Below are positions 29,801 through 36,400 of a DNA stretch of 38,216 bases, piece after piece. Location of the stretch: the IMG/VR virus record IMGVR_UViG_3300024346_005423, positions 1 through 38,216 of that record; one strand, given 5' to 3'. The position numbers and the translations under genes are program-made. This DNA is from a virus. The stretch's first letter is position 1. Each line of letters begins with the position of its first letter. The notes under the pieces were generated by a model, which was not told the DNA's origin, searched no databases, and was given only the letters and a program-made list of their open reading frames with translations.

Positions 29801-32800
29801 TTGAAATATACGGTGCCTTAGATGGCAACATATCACTCCAAAAGAATGATTGACTATCAGTATATGATGCATTGATTTGGTCTAGTGCAGTATCAAGCAT
29901 AACTGCAGGATATAACCTAGTAGTAAAATCAGTATTATCAATAGTATTAACTAATAAATTTTTAAAGTTAATGTATTGTCTGCTGTTATATAACAATGCA
30001 TTAAACAAATCATGTGACTGATTGTGTAAGAATGTGCTGGGTAAAACTAATGATGCACTGTTCTGAATAATTCGGCTACCCCATGGTACTAAGTTTCCTA
30101 AATTATGATAGTTGTTTGATCCAAACACTTCACCAAGTGTATAAGGATTATTGTAAAAAATACTTTGATATTGTCCTCGTATATCACCTATATTAACCGA
30201 TGTTATATCTTCATTAAATGGATTGTTATTTAAATTAATAGGAGTTTGATAATATGCAGTAGAACTAACTTGGTCGCTAATTATTAACACTTGAATTACA
30301 GTATTAACTAATGGTAATTCTAATAATTCTATTGTAGTTGTATCACTAGTTGTAGTGAAATTATACAATGCGGTAGGTAAATAATTATTGTTAATATAAA
30401 CTTGTACCGTTGGCCAATTAGTAGATGTTGAACTTACCGGAGCAATGTCGCAAGTGAAAATATTAATATTTTCTAAAACATTAAAATCAAAATTAAATAT
30501 TTGATATTGTACACTTGGTGATACTGCTGTCTGCCAACCTAACTGTTTAACTACAGTGTCAACACTGGTGTTATTATACACATAACCTATATTAACCTTT
30601 TCATTAATTGAGGTAGTTCCTTCAACATAATTAAATGTTTGATTATTCAAAGTTATATCAAAACTTATATCTCCTAGATTATCAACTGAATTATAGCGTA
30701 ACGGGAATCCTAAAATAATATCATTACTTCCGGTACCAATTCCATATGAGAACAAAGTACAACCAGTAAATGATGTGCTTACATATACAGTGTTATCACC
30801 TAAACTTACGCCATTATAATCAAACAAATCAAATTTAGGTGCTTGTTGAAGTTGAGTTTTTTGTTGACTTTCTATCCAATCTTCCCCGTCAAAATAAAAA
30901 TCATTACCTGTATAATTGTATCCTCGATAAACAGCAGTTTGCTCGTTTGGTAATACTAGTCCGTCGTCTGCTTCAGTTAATGTTATAATAGGGGTAGTGT
31001 CATTTACAATAGTAGAAAATCTTGAAATGTATATTTTATTTCTAACACTTAGATTTGTGTCCGCAGCAAACACGATCCGTGCGCCATCAAACAACGAATA
31101 ATTATCTAAAGGAGTATCAGCGGTAACTAGCGATGCCACTGATGTGCCAAGAACAGTAGTTGGGCTATACCAAGATACAGTTAATACTGTATCCGGGCCT
31201 ACTACATTAACATCAGTTACGCTGGTAATTGTTGGTAATACTCCGGTTGAATCTGTAATATATTGTCCATTTTTAAATAACCCAAATACGCTTGTAGTGG
31301 GTATAGTAATGTAGGTGCTGAACAAAGTTATAACCGTAGTCATAGTCCCCGATGCAGTTGTCAACACCAGAGGTGTACCTTGAAATAATTCAGATATTAC
31401 AATATTATTTCCTTCAATATTGTTAATATAATAAGGTTTATTTGCTTGTATGTTTCCAAACACTGAACCTGTAAAGGTAATAGTGTCGTTGATATGTAAG
31501 TCGTCTGTAGTAGAAAGAACAACTTGATTTACTAACGCTAGTGTTTGAGTAGCTGTTATAGTTGTAATGTTTGCTGTTACCGGGGCAATAACAGCATCAT
31601 AACCAGTCCAACCTGCTACATCAGGATAATAACTAGTTTGTCCTGCCACATATGTAAATGCATCGGTAGTTCTAGTATCAATAAAATCAATTAGATTTTT
31701 ACCCACAATACCTGAATTAAACAACCGAAGATTAGGATAAAATTCAATAATTGGTCTTCTTGCTTTATTAGCCGGTGCAGTGTAAAGAGTTAGTAACTCT
31801 GGATTATTGTTGTATTCAGCAGTTGCGGTAATAACGTCAATATGAAACCAGCGATTACCGCGTGACCACGGATTTCTACTGATTGAATTTCTAGCTATAG
31901 TAATGTAATCCGGTGTTACTGGGAGATATAAACTACTATCATAGTTTCCAATATCATACGGTACGGTATCGAATGGTGTGAATTCACCTGCAGTAAACGT
32001 TTCGGGAGATACCAACGAAGTAACAGCAATAAGTTCAATTGCTGTACCAACACCTTCTACGTAATATTCAGTATTAATATATGTAGTAGGGATTACATTA
32101 CCTTGAAATATTACTTTCAATCCATTGGTAAATACTACTCCTGTAGGTGAAGTATAGTTTACTTTACCTAAAATACTATCAACATCAAGTACATTAGAAG
32201 CGGTATCTTCAGCTAGATTGATGATCCCTACTTTATTAGGATTAGTTCCATCTTGATAATATAGTATATCTACAATTGCACTGTTAAATGGTATCAAGGA
32301 AATTTCACCTGCGCCACTTCTATAGAATGCGTTGTTTATCCACTCATTACCGTAATTTGCAGTTATTCTCTCGTTGGTAGGAATTACAGACGAAGGGGCG
32401 GGGGTAAGTTGTATCTCCGGATTGTCTAGTGATCCTAATAGTGAGATAATATAAAAAGTTGCATTTACTTGATTACCGTCTGGATCAATTTCATTAGGAA
32501 CTCCAGTATTGTAAAACATAACTGTCAACCCTTCAAGTGCAGTTACACCATCTATACCACCTATATCATTTACTAATGCCTCGTTTACCTGACTAAAAGG
32601 TAATGTAGATATTACGTCAACACGATTGTTGCCGGGAAAATTATACTCATCTAGTGCATTTTTTTGCGGAACAGTAAATGTTACAACTCCTTGAGTTATT
32701 CCGTTGTTGGTTACCCCATATACATTTCTAGTTTGTATATTTTCTACATTGTACCCAGTAACTCCAGGAACACCTTGAATCCAAAACTGAGTAGTTTGGT

Positions 32801-33383
32801 CCACCGTGAAAGTGTAAGTTCCTCCTCTTAATAGAGTTAGTGATGGATTTTCAATAGGGGTAGGATTGTTAGCTGAAGAAAATAAATAGAACGAATTAGT
32901 TGATTGAACTAGGTAGTCTGCTGTATTGTATTCAATGGAAGAAGAAACCGTAACGCTACTGGGACCTGCTGGCAACCAGTAATACTGATTGAAGTTAATA
33001 ATTGTATCTAGATTAGTAAATGAATCCCAAGAATAGAATTCACTATTAAAAAGTCTATTGTTATTGTTTGTTATTCCACCTTGTAATTTTAAGGCATCAA
33101 TTATACCCGGATAACTGATAAAATCTTTTGCAGTAGTATCATTTTCTTTTAAGAAAACAACACCTGGATCTAATTGATAATCAGTTCTAGTTTTTGTAGG
33201 TTCAGTAACATAGTAGTCTTTAGCATTAACACCATATCCAAATCTACTACCTATATATCCTTGTATCTTTTGAGTATTTGGTTGAGCAACCAGTTGGTCT
33301 AATGTAGCAGCCAAAAATTGACTGTTGGAAGCTGTTTTAAATATCTCTGGAAGAAAATTTAATGTTCTAATTCTTGTGGCCAT
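14898..33383 (-). CDS. Giant tail/baseplate-associated protein (6161 aa)
   Basis: A single uninterrupted frame of 18.5 kb in the place T4 uses for gp7, right after gp6. T4 gp7 has about 1030 residues, so this is about six times longer. Residues 1-170 (RIRTLNFLPEIF, TLDQLVAQP, LFNSEFYSWDSF, NFNQYYWLPAGP) form a module I associate with large structural proteins of aquatic T4-like phages. Residues 1100-2150 contain Trp/Tyr-rich globular parts, including a chitin-binding-like segment near 1938-1977. An FG-GAP-type propeller follows at about 2350-3010. A segment near 3500-3550 reads LTWLNKTSFLDVSHTIRELV and YLDEVKPYHVVIKEF, again tail-like. Then come many short 'GGI..NT.YYV' modules, an Asp-box-type propeller at about 4885-5180, a GNGSTVSFVL adhesin-like domain, and a C-terminal INGEQIGFGE/LTRGVNGT module. 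There is no signal peptide or coiled coil. It is probably a long baseplate-attached side structure or host-contact protein; an exact gp7 equivalence is inference. Confidence 0.85.
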   Translation of the reverse strand: MATRIRTLNFLPEIFKTASNSQFLAATLDQLVAQPNTQKIQGYIGSRFGYGVNAKDYYVTEPTKTRTDYQLDPGVVFLKENDTTAKDFISYPGIIDALKLQGGITNNNNRLFNSEFYSWDSFTNLDTIINFNQYYWLPAGPSSVTVSSSIEYNTADYLVQSTNSFYLFSSANNPTPIENPSLTLLRGGTYTFTVDQTTQFWIQGVPGVTGYNVENIQTRNVYGVTNNGITQGVVTFTVPQKNALDEYNFPGNNRVDVISTLPFSQVNEALVNDIGGIDGVTALEGLTVMFYNTGVPNEIDPDGNQVNATFYIISLLGSLDNPEIQLTPAPSSVIPTNERITANYGNEWINNAFYRSGAGEISLIPFNSAIVDILYYQDGTNPNKVGIINLAEDTASNVLDVDSILGKVNYTSPTGVVFTNGLKVIFQGNVIPTTYINTEYYVEGVGTAIELIAVTSLVSPETFTAGEFTPFDTVPYDIGNYDSSLYLPVTPDYITIARNSISRNPWSRGNRWFHIDVITATAEYNNNPELLTLYTAPANKARRPIIEFYPNLRLFNSGIVGKNLIDFIDTRTTDAFTYVAGQTSYYPDVAGWTGYDAVIAPVTANITTITATQTLALVNQVVLSTTDDLHINDTITFTGSVFGNIQANKPYYINNIEGNNIVISELFQGTPLVLTTASGTMTTVITLFSTYITIPTTSVFGLFKNGQYITDSTGVLPTITSVTDVNVVGPDTVLTVSWYSPTTVLGTSVASLVTADTPLDNYSLFDGARIVFAADTNLSVRNKIYISRFSTIVNDTTPIITLTEADDGLVLPNEQTAVYRGYNYTGNDFYFDGEDWIESQQKTQLQQAPKFDLFDYNGVSLGDNTVYVSTSFTGCTLFSYGIGTGSNDIILGFPLRYNSVDNLGDISFDITLNNQTFNYVEGTTSINEKVNIGYVYNNTSVDTVVKQLGWQTAVSPSVQYQIFNFDFNVLENINIFTCDIAPVSSTSTNWPTVQVYINNNYLPTALYNFTTTSDTTTIELLELPLVNTVIQVLIISDQVSSTAYYQTPINLNNNPFNEDITSVNIGDIRGQYQSIFYNNPYTLGEVFGSNNYHNLGNLVPWGSRIIQNSASLVLPSTFLHNQSHDLFNALLYNSRQYINFKNLLVNTIDNTDFTTRLYPAVMLDTALDQINASYTDSQSFFWSDMLPSKAPYISNTYSFANSLDTSRYPLSRIYTFATANYYGVLVYLTRSGVQTQLISGVDYTVSSDSPVLTITTDLIPNDQITVNEYNQTYGSYVPNTPTKLGLYPATIPNVTLDTAYSTPTYFIVGHDGSFNKLYGEYNSTTNTLSDFRDQVLLEYETRVYNNLKLSETVPAGSYEGLVIPGFFRNTDYNYDEFLQIYSESFLNWVGQNRIDYKTQLFNKTNQYSLNYRNSGNKLDRAAIEQGYFRGTYLYFYDTSTPDETPWEMIGFTNKPTWWEIRYGAAPYTSENLVLWGDLAAGVVWNNGEPFVRPKYIRDGLLDIIPVNSNGDLIAPFESIVGNYNQNLFQRDWKIGDVGPTEFSYRRSSTWPFDWMRILALTKPADFFNLGVDVDHYKYNLEFNQYLVNNRTHLSITDIPIYGLGTPATSYINWIIDYEKQVGVDATTNITTLLNNLDVRLVYRMAGFSDKNLLQFYVEKSSANSNNSSLLIPDESYNLLLYENQPFDRIVYSSVIIQISKPNITSNAFSYKVYGNSQTNAYFKIATPIAGGRFQETKVEKLTVVTTTQFSDDVTIIPYGTEFYNPEQVSQFLVSYGEYLTSQGVIFEQIENGIPITWQQMVAEFLYWVQTGWGLGSITTINPSANILSIDKESQIVQPLTIQKSNFVLNQNLYPISLTDMEIIREGTLFSAKPLNQGDTVAYSQLNISNVENGIVFDNVTLFNDIIYNLVTGLRQNRITVRGTKTAEWDGKIDAFGFILNQDNIQEWSTEIKYTQGSIVKYKNRYWSALRIIQAAAIFNERDWVVTSYDEIQKGLLPNSQTRSYESTLYYDVNTANLENDADLLSFSLIGYRPRSYMALADFTDITQVNIYQNLIKDKGTLNAASAFKGASLPQGGIDYELYENWAIQSGEFGGVLNNNFIEFRLSQPDLTGNPSIVGLTNGIITNTGVQQEVPLSNVFNYGRPITSPNVLQTLSYTQPSTLYPTAGYVNFNDVKMASYYYSGLGRAQNAAGTIIPISEFYVRDYVWLANYMADWQVYSPASLGPVINAKNNLNGTVTITFRYPHNLTRYQIFAIANFNVNIDNYYVVALVVDSFNVIINTVLNPQLTNIAGLGIGFRMQSYRVVTAPEIINLPLLDNEFNKLKVWVDTNNDGDWAVYRKSINYQYTKQIENVGSNYFGSAVAFTTNLGFLIGDSISGEVYRYRYYPETNSYSILQTITKGASFGSEISYIDDLFVISEPTGDKKVYIYQLVITQLQNSLDLYQTIAAPTGVTNWGRSTAMSGDKNWLYISDTDNAKVYVYRRSPATTLYVQVKNLDGTALTLSVAGVISADSFGYSISTDYYGDTIVIGTPQQDYDINTANYGYTYVFGRTIQNFEAQSTSQAYIPLQFQLAWTPTALTTTANSISSNAITLGSILGLIGGAEGTPIVFTGTPYGGIAANTVYYVKLISGSTITLSLTRDGTTLALTNSSGTMTANGQTSPLFVSNNGTAMEDSYYSVIGSTLNIYSGASPTLNAGDILNVSSINFVLTQTLTNNETARIGVQFGTSVETNKFANEILVGAPFELSAENYEGAVHRYTNGGEKYGTIIGIEDCNITTPRTVLLNGFKAVLPAGDAATVAASINFLAITNIYASDLNGKLIISLIDTNLSVAGNKLSLTVLNSNTLSEMGVTLYTPTQKIYCPHLAGRTQFGSMIKLNNSSGSIVISAPAGTRFSGTTFDFTDDELDNDTVFDNNATQWVDTFTNAGAVYMFDYVAAYNEDLNTPGKFVYAQNINAQDLDYGSQPYYGTALDFNDNTVVVGTPNFNLGTDYIGQVVVYNSAISEPDWAVFRSSSEIVDINGVFNIQLFSASTNNTVQNLDYIDPLQGKLLGAVAENIDVVSNADPASYNSVSYTQGGLIWGTDKIGQLWFNTSNSRFMNYHQNDITYNSQYWGRLFPGSNVAVYSWIVSNVPPSLYQGPGTPYSIDNYTTSGVINAEGLITPVYYFWARNTNIIFEKIGKTLADSTLEFYITQPASSGISFFAPLLSNVFGLYNCFEYINAKDTVLHIGYATGSNDDVAHSQYSLIRANYADDFLSGFPGSGAAYQNHASVGITEPIGLYNRMLDSMCGVDNAGGVVPDPLLPKAVQTGVLARPRQGFFYDRFGALKNYLQYANIILSQFPITELRNATFLSETGEFFNTTDYWNYVNWWAPGYSNNTKSALQVPIYADLSTLSVASGTIVTVALNGNSNSETYILSNEGVWVRIGLTNGTIEFKSTLWDYAEGRLGFGDSFFDTTPYDSYPSTETRYIIRALNEQIYTNELLIFRNKSLILLFEYIQSETIESQNYLTWLNKTSFLDVSHTIRELVPLQVFRTDNQLFLEGYLDEVKPYHVVIKEFIFKYTRTDIFEGDITDFDLPAQYQSDIQQFITPALVYSSADGDNEYLYTAPIWQTNAYSQWFNNYGLNISGQTNYPIALLESYMSLNSTILYVSNINGFPVTGVITIGEEKISYVGRNIATNQLTGISRGVDSTTITIHLPGEKIYTDLPAVLVLYAGKAYTNPPKITVYIDLSLYPPPRVEAQFVPIMSLGSVIGVNVINPGEGYAVLPEINIEPSFTVSVDSSNVSSMFNTIQINTLALQTGDLIVYTIPAGSSGIQGLIPNQKYYINLLEIAPVPIFALYNTYQAALADHGRIELVDSGSGIQNFSLGAIASCVPSSTPTRENIISIKFDRTTYNSQIIPWASGNFYGASYAGDLNTSNQISSASSSSILLSSTQPPINSVSASVTGSSFEIVDAENQQTLTWSSRTRATVQTYGSGYSTTAYQNAIRIIPSEGGAPVAGSIGSTIGFYIGMPVKFIGSVTGTTLVDETIYYVKSLVQLPTATSTSSSALSIGYNYVITVLGTTNWNSVADTISITYAAGDVIISKSTAGGTGTATLLENTGFTLSASIDVNGNPGAVFAQNTATISLAGLTLYVGELTNVAVMTLNYSGIRSVTNTAVTTNFVTVQLSPTGLNGTTGFYVGLPVFLVGDVFGGVIENEIYYVITVIDNKTFTMSTNSDPTLFYISATSSANNSITCESTLDLRVNEPIIFTGGVFGGIVAGQLYYIRELFGGNTTFSISLSINGSAVSLSNYSIPLVDSTCVLTSQADALQLTTGTGLMTLNVGLPVSPGQINGQALTFYVSGGPYVGVSGTVSNLLTREITSTLTSVNRICLSAASGGITNIYDDMDFNVASNIGGLTTAGGPYTIIDNGVTLVTVTNTNATGNWLTLPVASNPNTTAILYVGMPIVFTGTSLGGISLNTVYYVFSIDGSPPVNTGRFKIASAIDSLSAVTVTTSTGTMTGTGETYITVSNSLSTQLGPVTLTQVVGTTPTFNVSYTLGGYITVPEILGSGYAVNNIITILGTDVGGTTITNDLSYQVLTINSTGGVLTGIGTGTPVGDNQQYYVKVYSENQIELYSNPELTAAVTGQNFPFIGITSTTVTGVTESTNRITVASSNDFNINDAVEFTAIINATSIEAGQTYQILTLGTSNFTLAGAVTNTVGQVFVATQTSSGTGTVISTVFGGLTAGFTYYVKSKPTVTTVTISETIDGSVFDILADATGTMNMAKSGDYALLPEPFFFNPSIVKFNKQLYQCVISNNDLEFVFGKWEVLSSGDNRLNALDRIIGYYEPTINMPGVDLTQLVSGITYPNSTYMGNAFAPADEFALDTILIDQPFYPVGIDLKAIVWNGLTYLTGSDTSTYTAINASTTGDDWEINKISAYPIGISNMLYAGGKYLITTNNQATPILLSIDGFNWSAKTVPATSLNSVTYHSGMFVAVGDNIVTSTDGITWTERFAFTTGLTNVLNDVTYVVSAGYTGYIAVGFSQQVISSIATNFGIIYKSSDGITWTQVPFYDTSFGFNSVAYNEQEIVAVGDNGIIYTSISDINVWFVQSSGVADDLNHIIWDAISELFVVVGENGAVLTSDIFGITWEIQTSSVTDDLLSVVVNTSAGEYVAVGLNNTIISSPDAETWSLTNTFNLLPSVYDVQGDAFTNGYGPEELVAGIVSDTISMIVRTRPGTNWDETIYQNVGYNVVSTEIFPTSGAQTEYSFANLVQTPAQLSVFVITYSTELSNTIYDGIDFTIDWINKVVILNDPLSYFVSEGISDSLRIDVYEVGNGYQLVKTDTENSPIRTNSVTGFNEIYVDASYRADISQGSGLIRPATPPDTVIATSTNSSVDSITCDNVTEFVLNGPIYFQGTVFGGVVVDIIYYVKTISLVTNQITISLTAPNGIAGPTFQLSTASGSMQVKIQYEYGATWTLPLTIYNGTNLVLGTTKPITRTKASNNAITCLTTTGLATNDQIVFSDTMFGGIIVPHRIYYVKTIINGTEFTISTSPGGSVVVLTDSIGGASFISKDYAIGIISNSTFAKLVFAGKYDPENPTILTSYDASVDYLNFTLFGETLPIQYGYTIPQTQLFTGNGSTVSFVLTNYIGDNNPLNAIVEIDGIRQTSSAYTISTDTNTIVFDVAPSNGSVIAVTSYNLTDRQYLSSQYNITGVTVANIVAITIVTVGGDPVVRVTTGIDTNLTQNAIVRIDDILGSTQLNNNTYYANIITTRIIDLYTAPYDSTPGAQNYPVPFCSTYISGGFVWLNQLFTVADTIATATSSTGNKITVDSTTNLTPGTPVYFTLDDSPAGTDILGGIEEKTEYFVLAVQPDTLSFTISENRYPNESEFVLSNDSGAINVSLFQQVNVDRLWVTVNGYRVPSKNLKLNPYNKLSILTTIVSGDEVIITSMMPTATPNEQVYLLNVSLQGNSTVFRSNVETRTWLTEPLQNTDEIIYLNDLSRVTDNIVQNVICPVQVNGTYDIGLTANKNAISLVIVYNNTTSTLVNPSNYNIVIIDTAPILQISAQVSVGNELTITSVEGRLIYINGEQIGFGECDLAANTLSQLTRGVNGTGVQVYNPTFTEVFGIMPTNKMSSVLYDTVWNPIPGIYNYTEGDPLQIAYTDGAEFLRTDIN
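16805..21355 (-). repeat. Array of short 'GGI..NT.YYV' modules in the giant protein
   Basis: The unit reads (P/E)-(I/V)-x-F-x-G-x-x-F-G-G-(I/V)-x-x-x-x-x-Y-Y-(V/I), then a beta strand and a Gly-Thr-Met end. Clear copies lie at about 21281-21352, 20770-20840, 20585-20650, 19985-20050, 19165-19220, 17135-17200 and 16808-16878. Outliers occur near 25502-25568 and 31425-31490, with weaker forms near 21890-21990 and 15825-15910. Such repeats in phage tails are sometimes labelled FCCH-like by similarity to ubiquitin-activating enzyme domains; no ubiquitin link is implied. Confidence 0.75.
17845..18730 (-). other. Asp-box (BNR-like) beta-propeller inside the giant protein
   Basis: Codes for residues about 4885-5180. 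At least six blades carry the signature S-x-D-G-x-(T/N)-W or a close variant: STTGDDW, SIDGFNW, STDGITW, SSDGITW, DIFGITW and SPDAETW. Each follows a strand such as FVAVGDN, YIAVGFS, IVAVGDN, FVVVGEN or YVAVGLN. This is the blade pattern of sialidase/YCF48-like propellers. The catalytic residues of a sialidase are not evident, so binding rather than cleavage is more likely. Confidence 0.75.
24354..26336 (-). other. FG-GAP (integrin-like) beta-propeller inside the giant protein
   Basis: Codes for residues about 2350-3010. Blades start with FGSAVAF, FGSEISYI, WGRSTAMSG, FGYSISTDYYG, FGTSVETN, FGSMIKLN and YGTALDF, and continue to VIGTPQQDY, ILVGAPFEL, IVISAPAG or VVVGTPNF, then V-Y-x-Y/F strands. 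This is the FG-GAP repeat order. A short-module insert (PIVFTGTPYGGIAANTVYYV) sits within the propeller at about 25500-25570. Confidence 0.75.
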
Positions 33384-33404
33384 TTTTAAATCTTTATATA
33401 GTAC

Positions 33405-36400
33405 TTATGCTATTTGTAATTCGGCGGGTGTAAGAGCAGCTATCACAAGCACATCACTTGAGGTTGCTGCGTTTACAAATATTTCATACGGTAAACATTT
33501 AATTTCATATAAATCCCCAAATGCCATTGTGGGATCATTGGGCACTAACACACAAGAACTTACTAGTTCTCCTATTTCAGCATGAATATAAGCACTTAAC
33601 TCACTGAAATAAAACGTATCTCCAAAATTCCAATTATTAATATTAAAGTAGGTATTCATGGTTGACAAGACCAAGCTGCGAATCTCACTATCACTTGCAT
33701 TTGTTTTAGAATTTTTAATAACTTTAATAGTGCCCCTTAAAGCGGCTGCGGCTTTAGGACCAAATAAAGGTTTAAAAACTACACTGTTTAATATGGCACT
33801 ATCGGTTAACATTTTGTAATCTTGTATCTGACTATATGCAGTTGTTAACTCACTTATACTTGGACGAGTTGGCATTGGTACGGTATCGGTAACATCTTGT
33901 ATCCAATTTTGATATGCAGTATAATATGCTTGATTTACCACATATAAGTCAATGATGTTAGTTGTAGCCGGGTCTATGCGTGTGGTATTATTACTATTGT
34001 GACGATATTGAAATTGTAATCCTTGTCGCCCTGATTTTCTGCTATATTGTGGTTGTGCCACTAAATTATAAAATGGAATCAAAACAGTTGGGTCTTGTAC
34101 AGTAATAAAAAATATGTTATCTGAATAGGCATAGAATAGTTGACCTTCCGGGTATTCATATTTTACAATTTCAATTTGTGATTGAGTTGAATATTGATAT
34201 ATTACTTGAGTAGAAAAAATTAACTGCTTACGTGATAAATTGATAGCATCTTGTATTTCTTCAAAAAATACATATATGCCAATATTAGTATTACCAGTTA
34301 CATATCCCGTGATTTGGTTAAAGAAGTCTGGGTTATCTATGAGTGTTCTATCATTCACATTAATACTAGCAACTTCTACTTCAAAATCATCTATGTACCC
34401 GTCACTTTGAACAGTTTGTCCAATGATGCTAGCAGTAACTGGTTGACTTAAAGGATAATTACTACTAGGCTGTGTGTTTGTTGCTAACACTTTAACAAAG
34501 TCTTGTAATATAATACCAGAGAAAGGATCAAATACTAATTTACCTGCTTCAAACGTAAATCTAGTATCAGCGACACTACCAAAATAATATGCTAGTGAAC
34601 GATATGTTACTGTGTATCTGTTGTACCCAACACTTTGAAAATTAACAAAATAAGAACTAGTATTATATGGTTCTACACTCCAACGTGTTTGAGCAATAGT
34701 TAAACTATTATTGAAAACTAATGAGAAGTTTTGTTGTAAATCTAATCTAATAGTACATTCATCAGTAACTGACTTTGGTAAAGTATTACTAAAGGTAGGG
34801 ATAACGGTAGTCATAATTGCATCAGACGGCACAAATCCATTTAATGTTATTGGTCCGGTTCCGTTAGCAAACTGTCCTATTCCATTATTATATCCGTCAC
34901 CTATTACATTTAATACAGTAGTCCAAATGTATGTTACATCTGATGGGCTTGCGATTCCGCGGACTAACCTATTATTGTTGTCAAAGTAATATCCTGAGGG
35001 TGCAATAAATTTTAACAATGCACCTTTTGTAATATATTTTGTATTATTTGTTGAGTAAATACCAACTGATATGGGTGTGTCCACTGAATTTATTATGCTA
35101 TAAAAATAACCAGTATTACTGTTAGCATCAACTGTGCTAGTTTGCCAATACACTGCACTGGTAGAGGGATCACTAACTAATGTAAGATCAGTGGTTGATC
35201 CAATAGCATATCTAGAATAATTTTGAATATAATATTGTAGTGACCTATTATCCGACAAGATAGCAGCCAAAGTGCCAGTTAAGAAAGTGGTAATATCACT
35301 AAGGCTGTTTATAGTTAATAAAGCATTTCCAATAGTATCATCTAACCAAACTCCACCATCATTTGAATAACTATTAGTGCTACTATACTTACCTGTAGGA
35401 TCAAGTAAATCTAAGTTTTTACTTACACCTACACTACTACGATTAATTGCTTTACTCTTTATAATTGAACTGTATAGTGTGTAAGGAAAATTATTATAAT
35501 CTTGCCCATTGACCATACGATTTTGTGTATAGTAGCGGCTTGGTGCACGTTGTTTAATGTCAGCAAGTGATTCCCGAACCTGAGCAGTTGTTACAGGCAA
35601 TGGTAAAGATAAACCAATTGTCATTGTCTCAACTCTACCCACTCTACTTACATAGCTAATTGAAATGCTAAGTCCTTGTATTTCAGTAGGTTGAACAGTA
35701 TAAGTCAATGCATTACCCGCACGAACATATGCTCTAAAGTTTCCTACTGGAATCTCACTGAACACACCATCACCAAATATATAACTTACTTGGTCATTAA
35801 ATCTGCTATTAACTGAGTAAATTTCTCTTTCGCTATTCTCAGTTTGTAAATAAGCATCAGCATAAATGTTATCAACTTTGTTCCATAATCCAAATGCACC
35901 GTTAGCTTGACTTATTTGATACAACCAAATATCAGTATTATTGACCCCTTGAATATTACCAATATCAATTACTTGGTTTGATATTTGATTTTGCAATGTG
36001 AAATCAAAATTAGTTAATGATCCTTGTTTGAAATAGAAGAAAAAGCCGGTGTTTGGACTACCATAACCTAATTTGTCATTGCGATATAACATATTAAATC
36101 TGTTTGTAGGTGCAGGTGGTAATTCATAAACATAATCTTCACCTACTGTACTCACACTGCACAATTCAAAATTCATGTTTATTCCACTAACCGTAGCATT
36201 AAATGGTATTACAGGTAAGCTGCCTGCCGGTATTTGTAAAGTATATTCGTCGGTTTTTACACCAAGAATTTGTGCCGTGTTTGCAGGTAATCCAACTCGT
36301 TGTGTGTTAACCAAAGATGCATTAATAATGGTATTAAACTGTTCTAACCAACTGGCGTTTGCAGGGTCATTCCAAAGTATAGGTACATTACTTAAATTAA

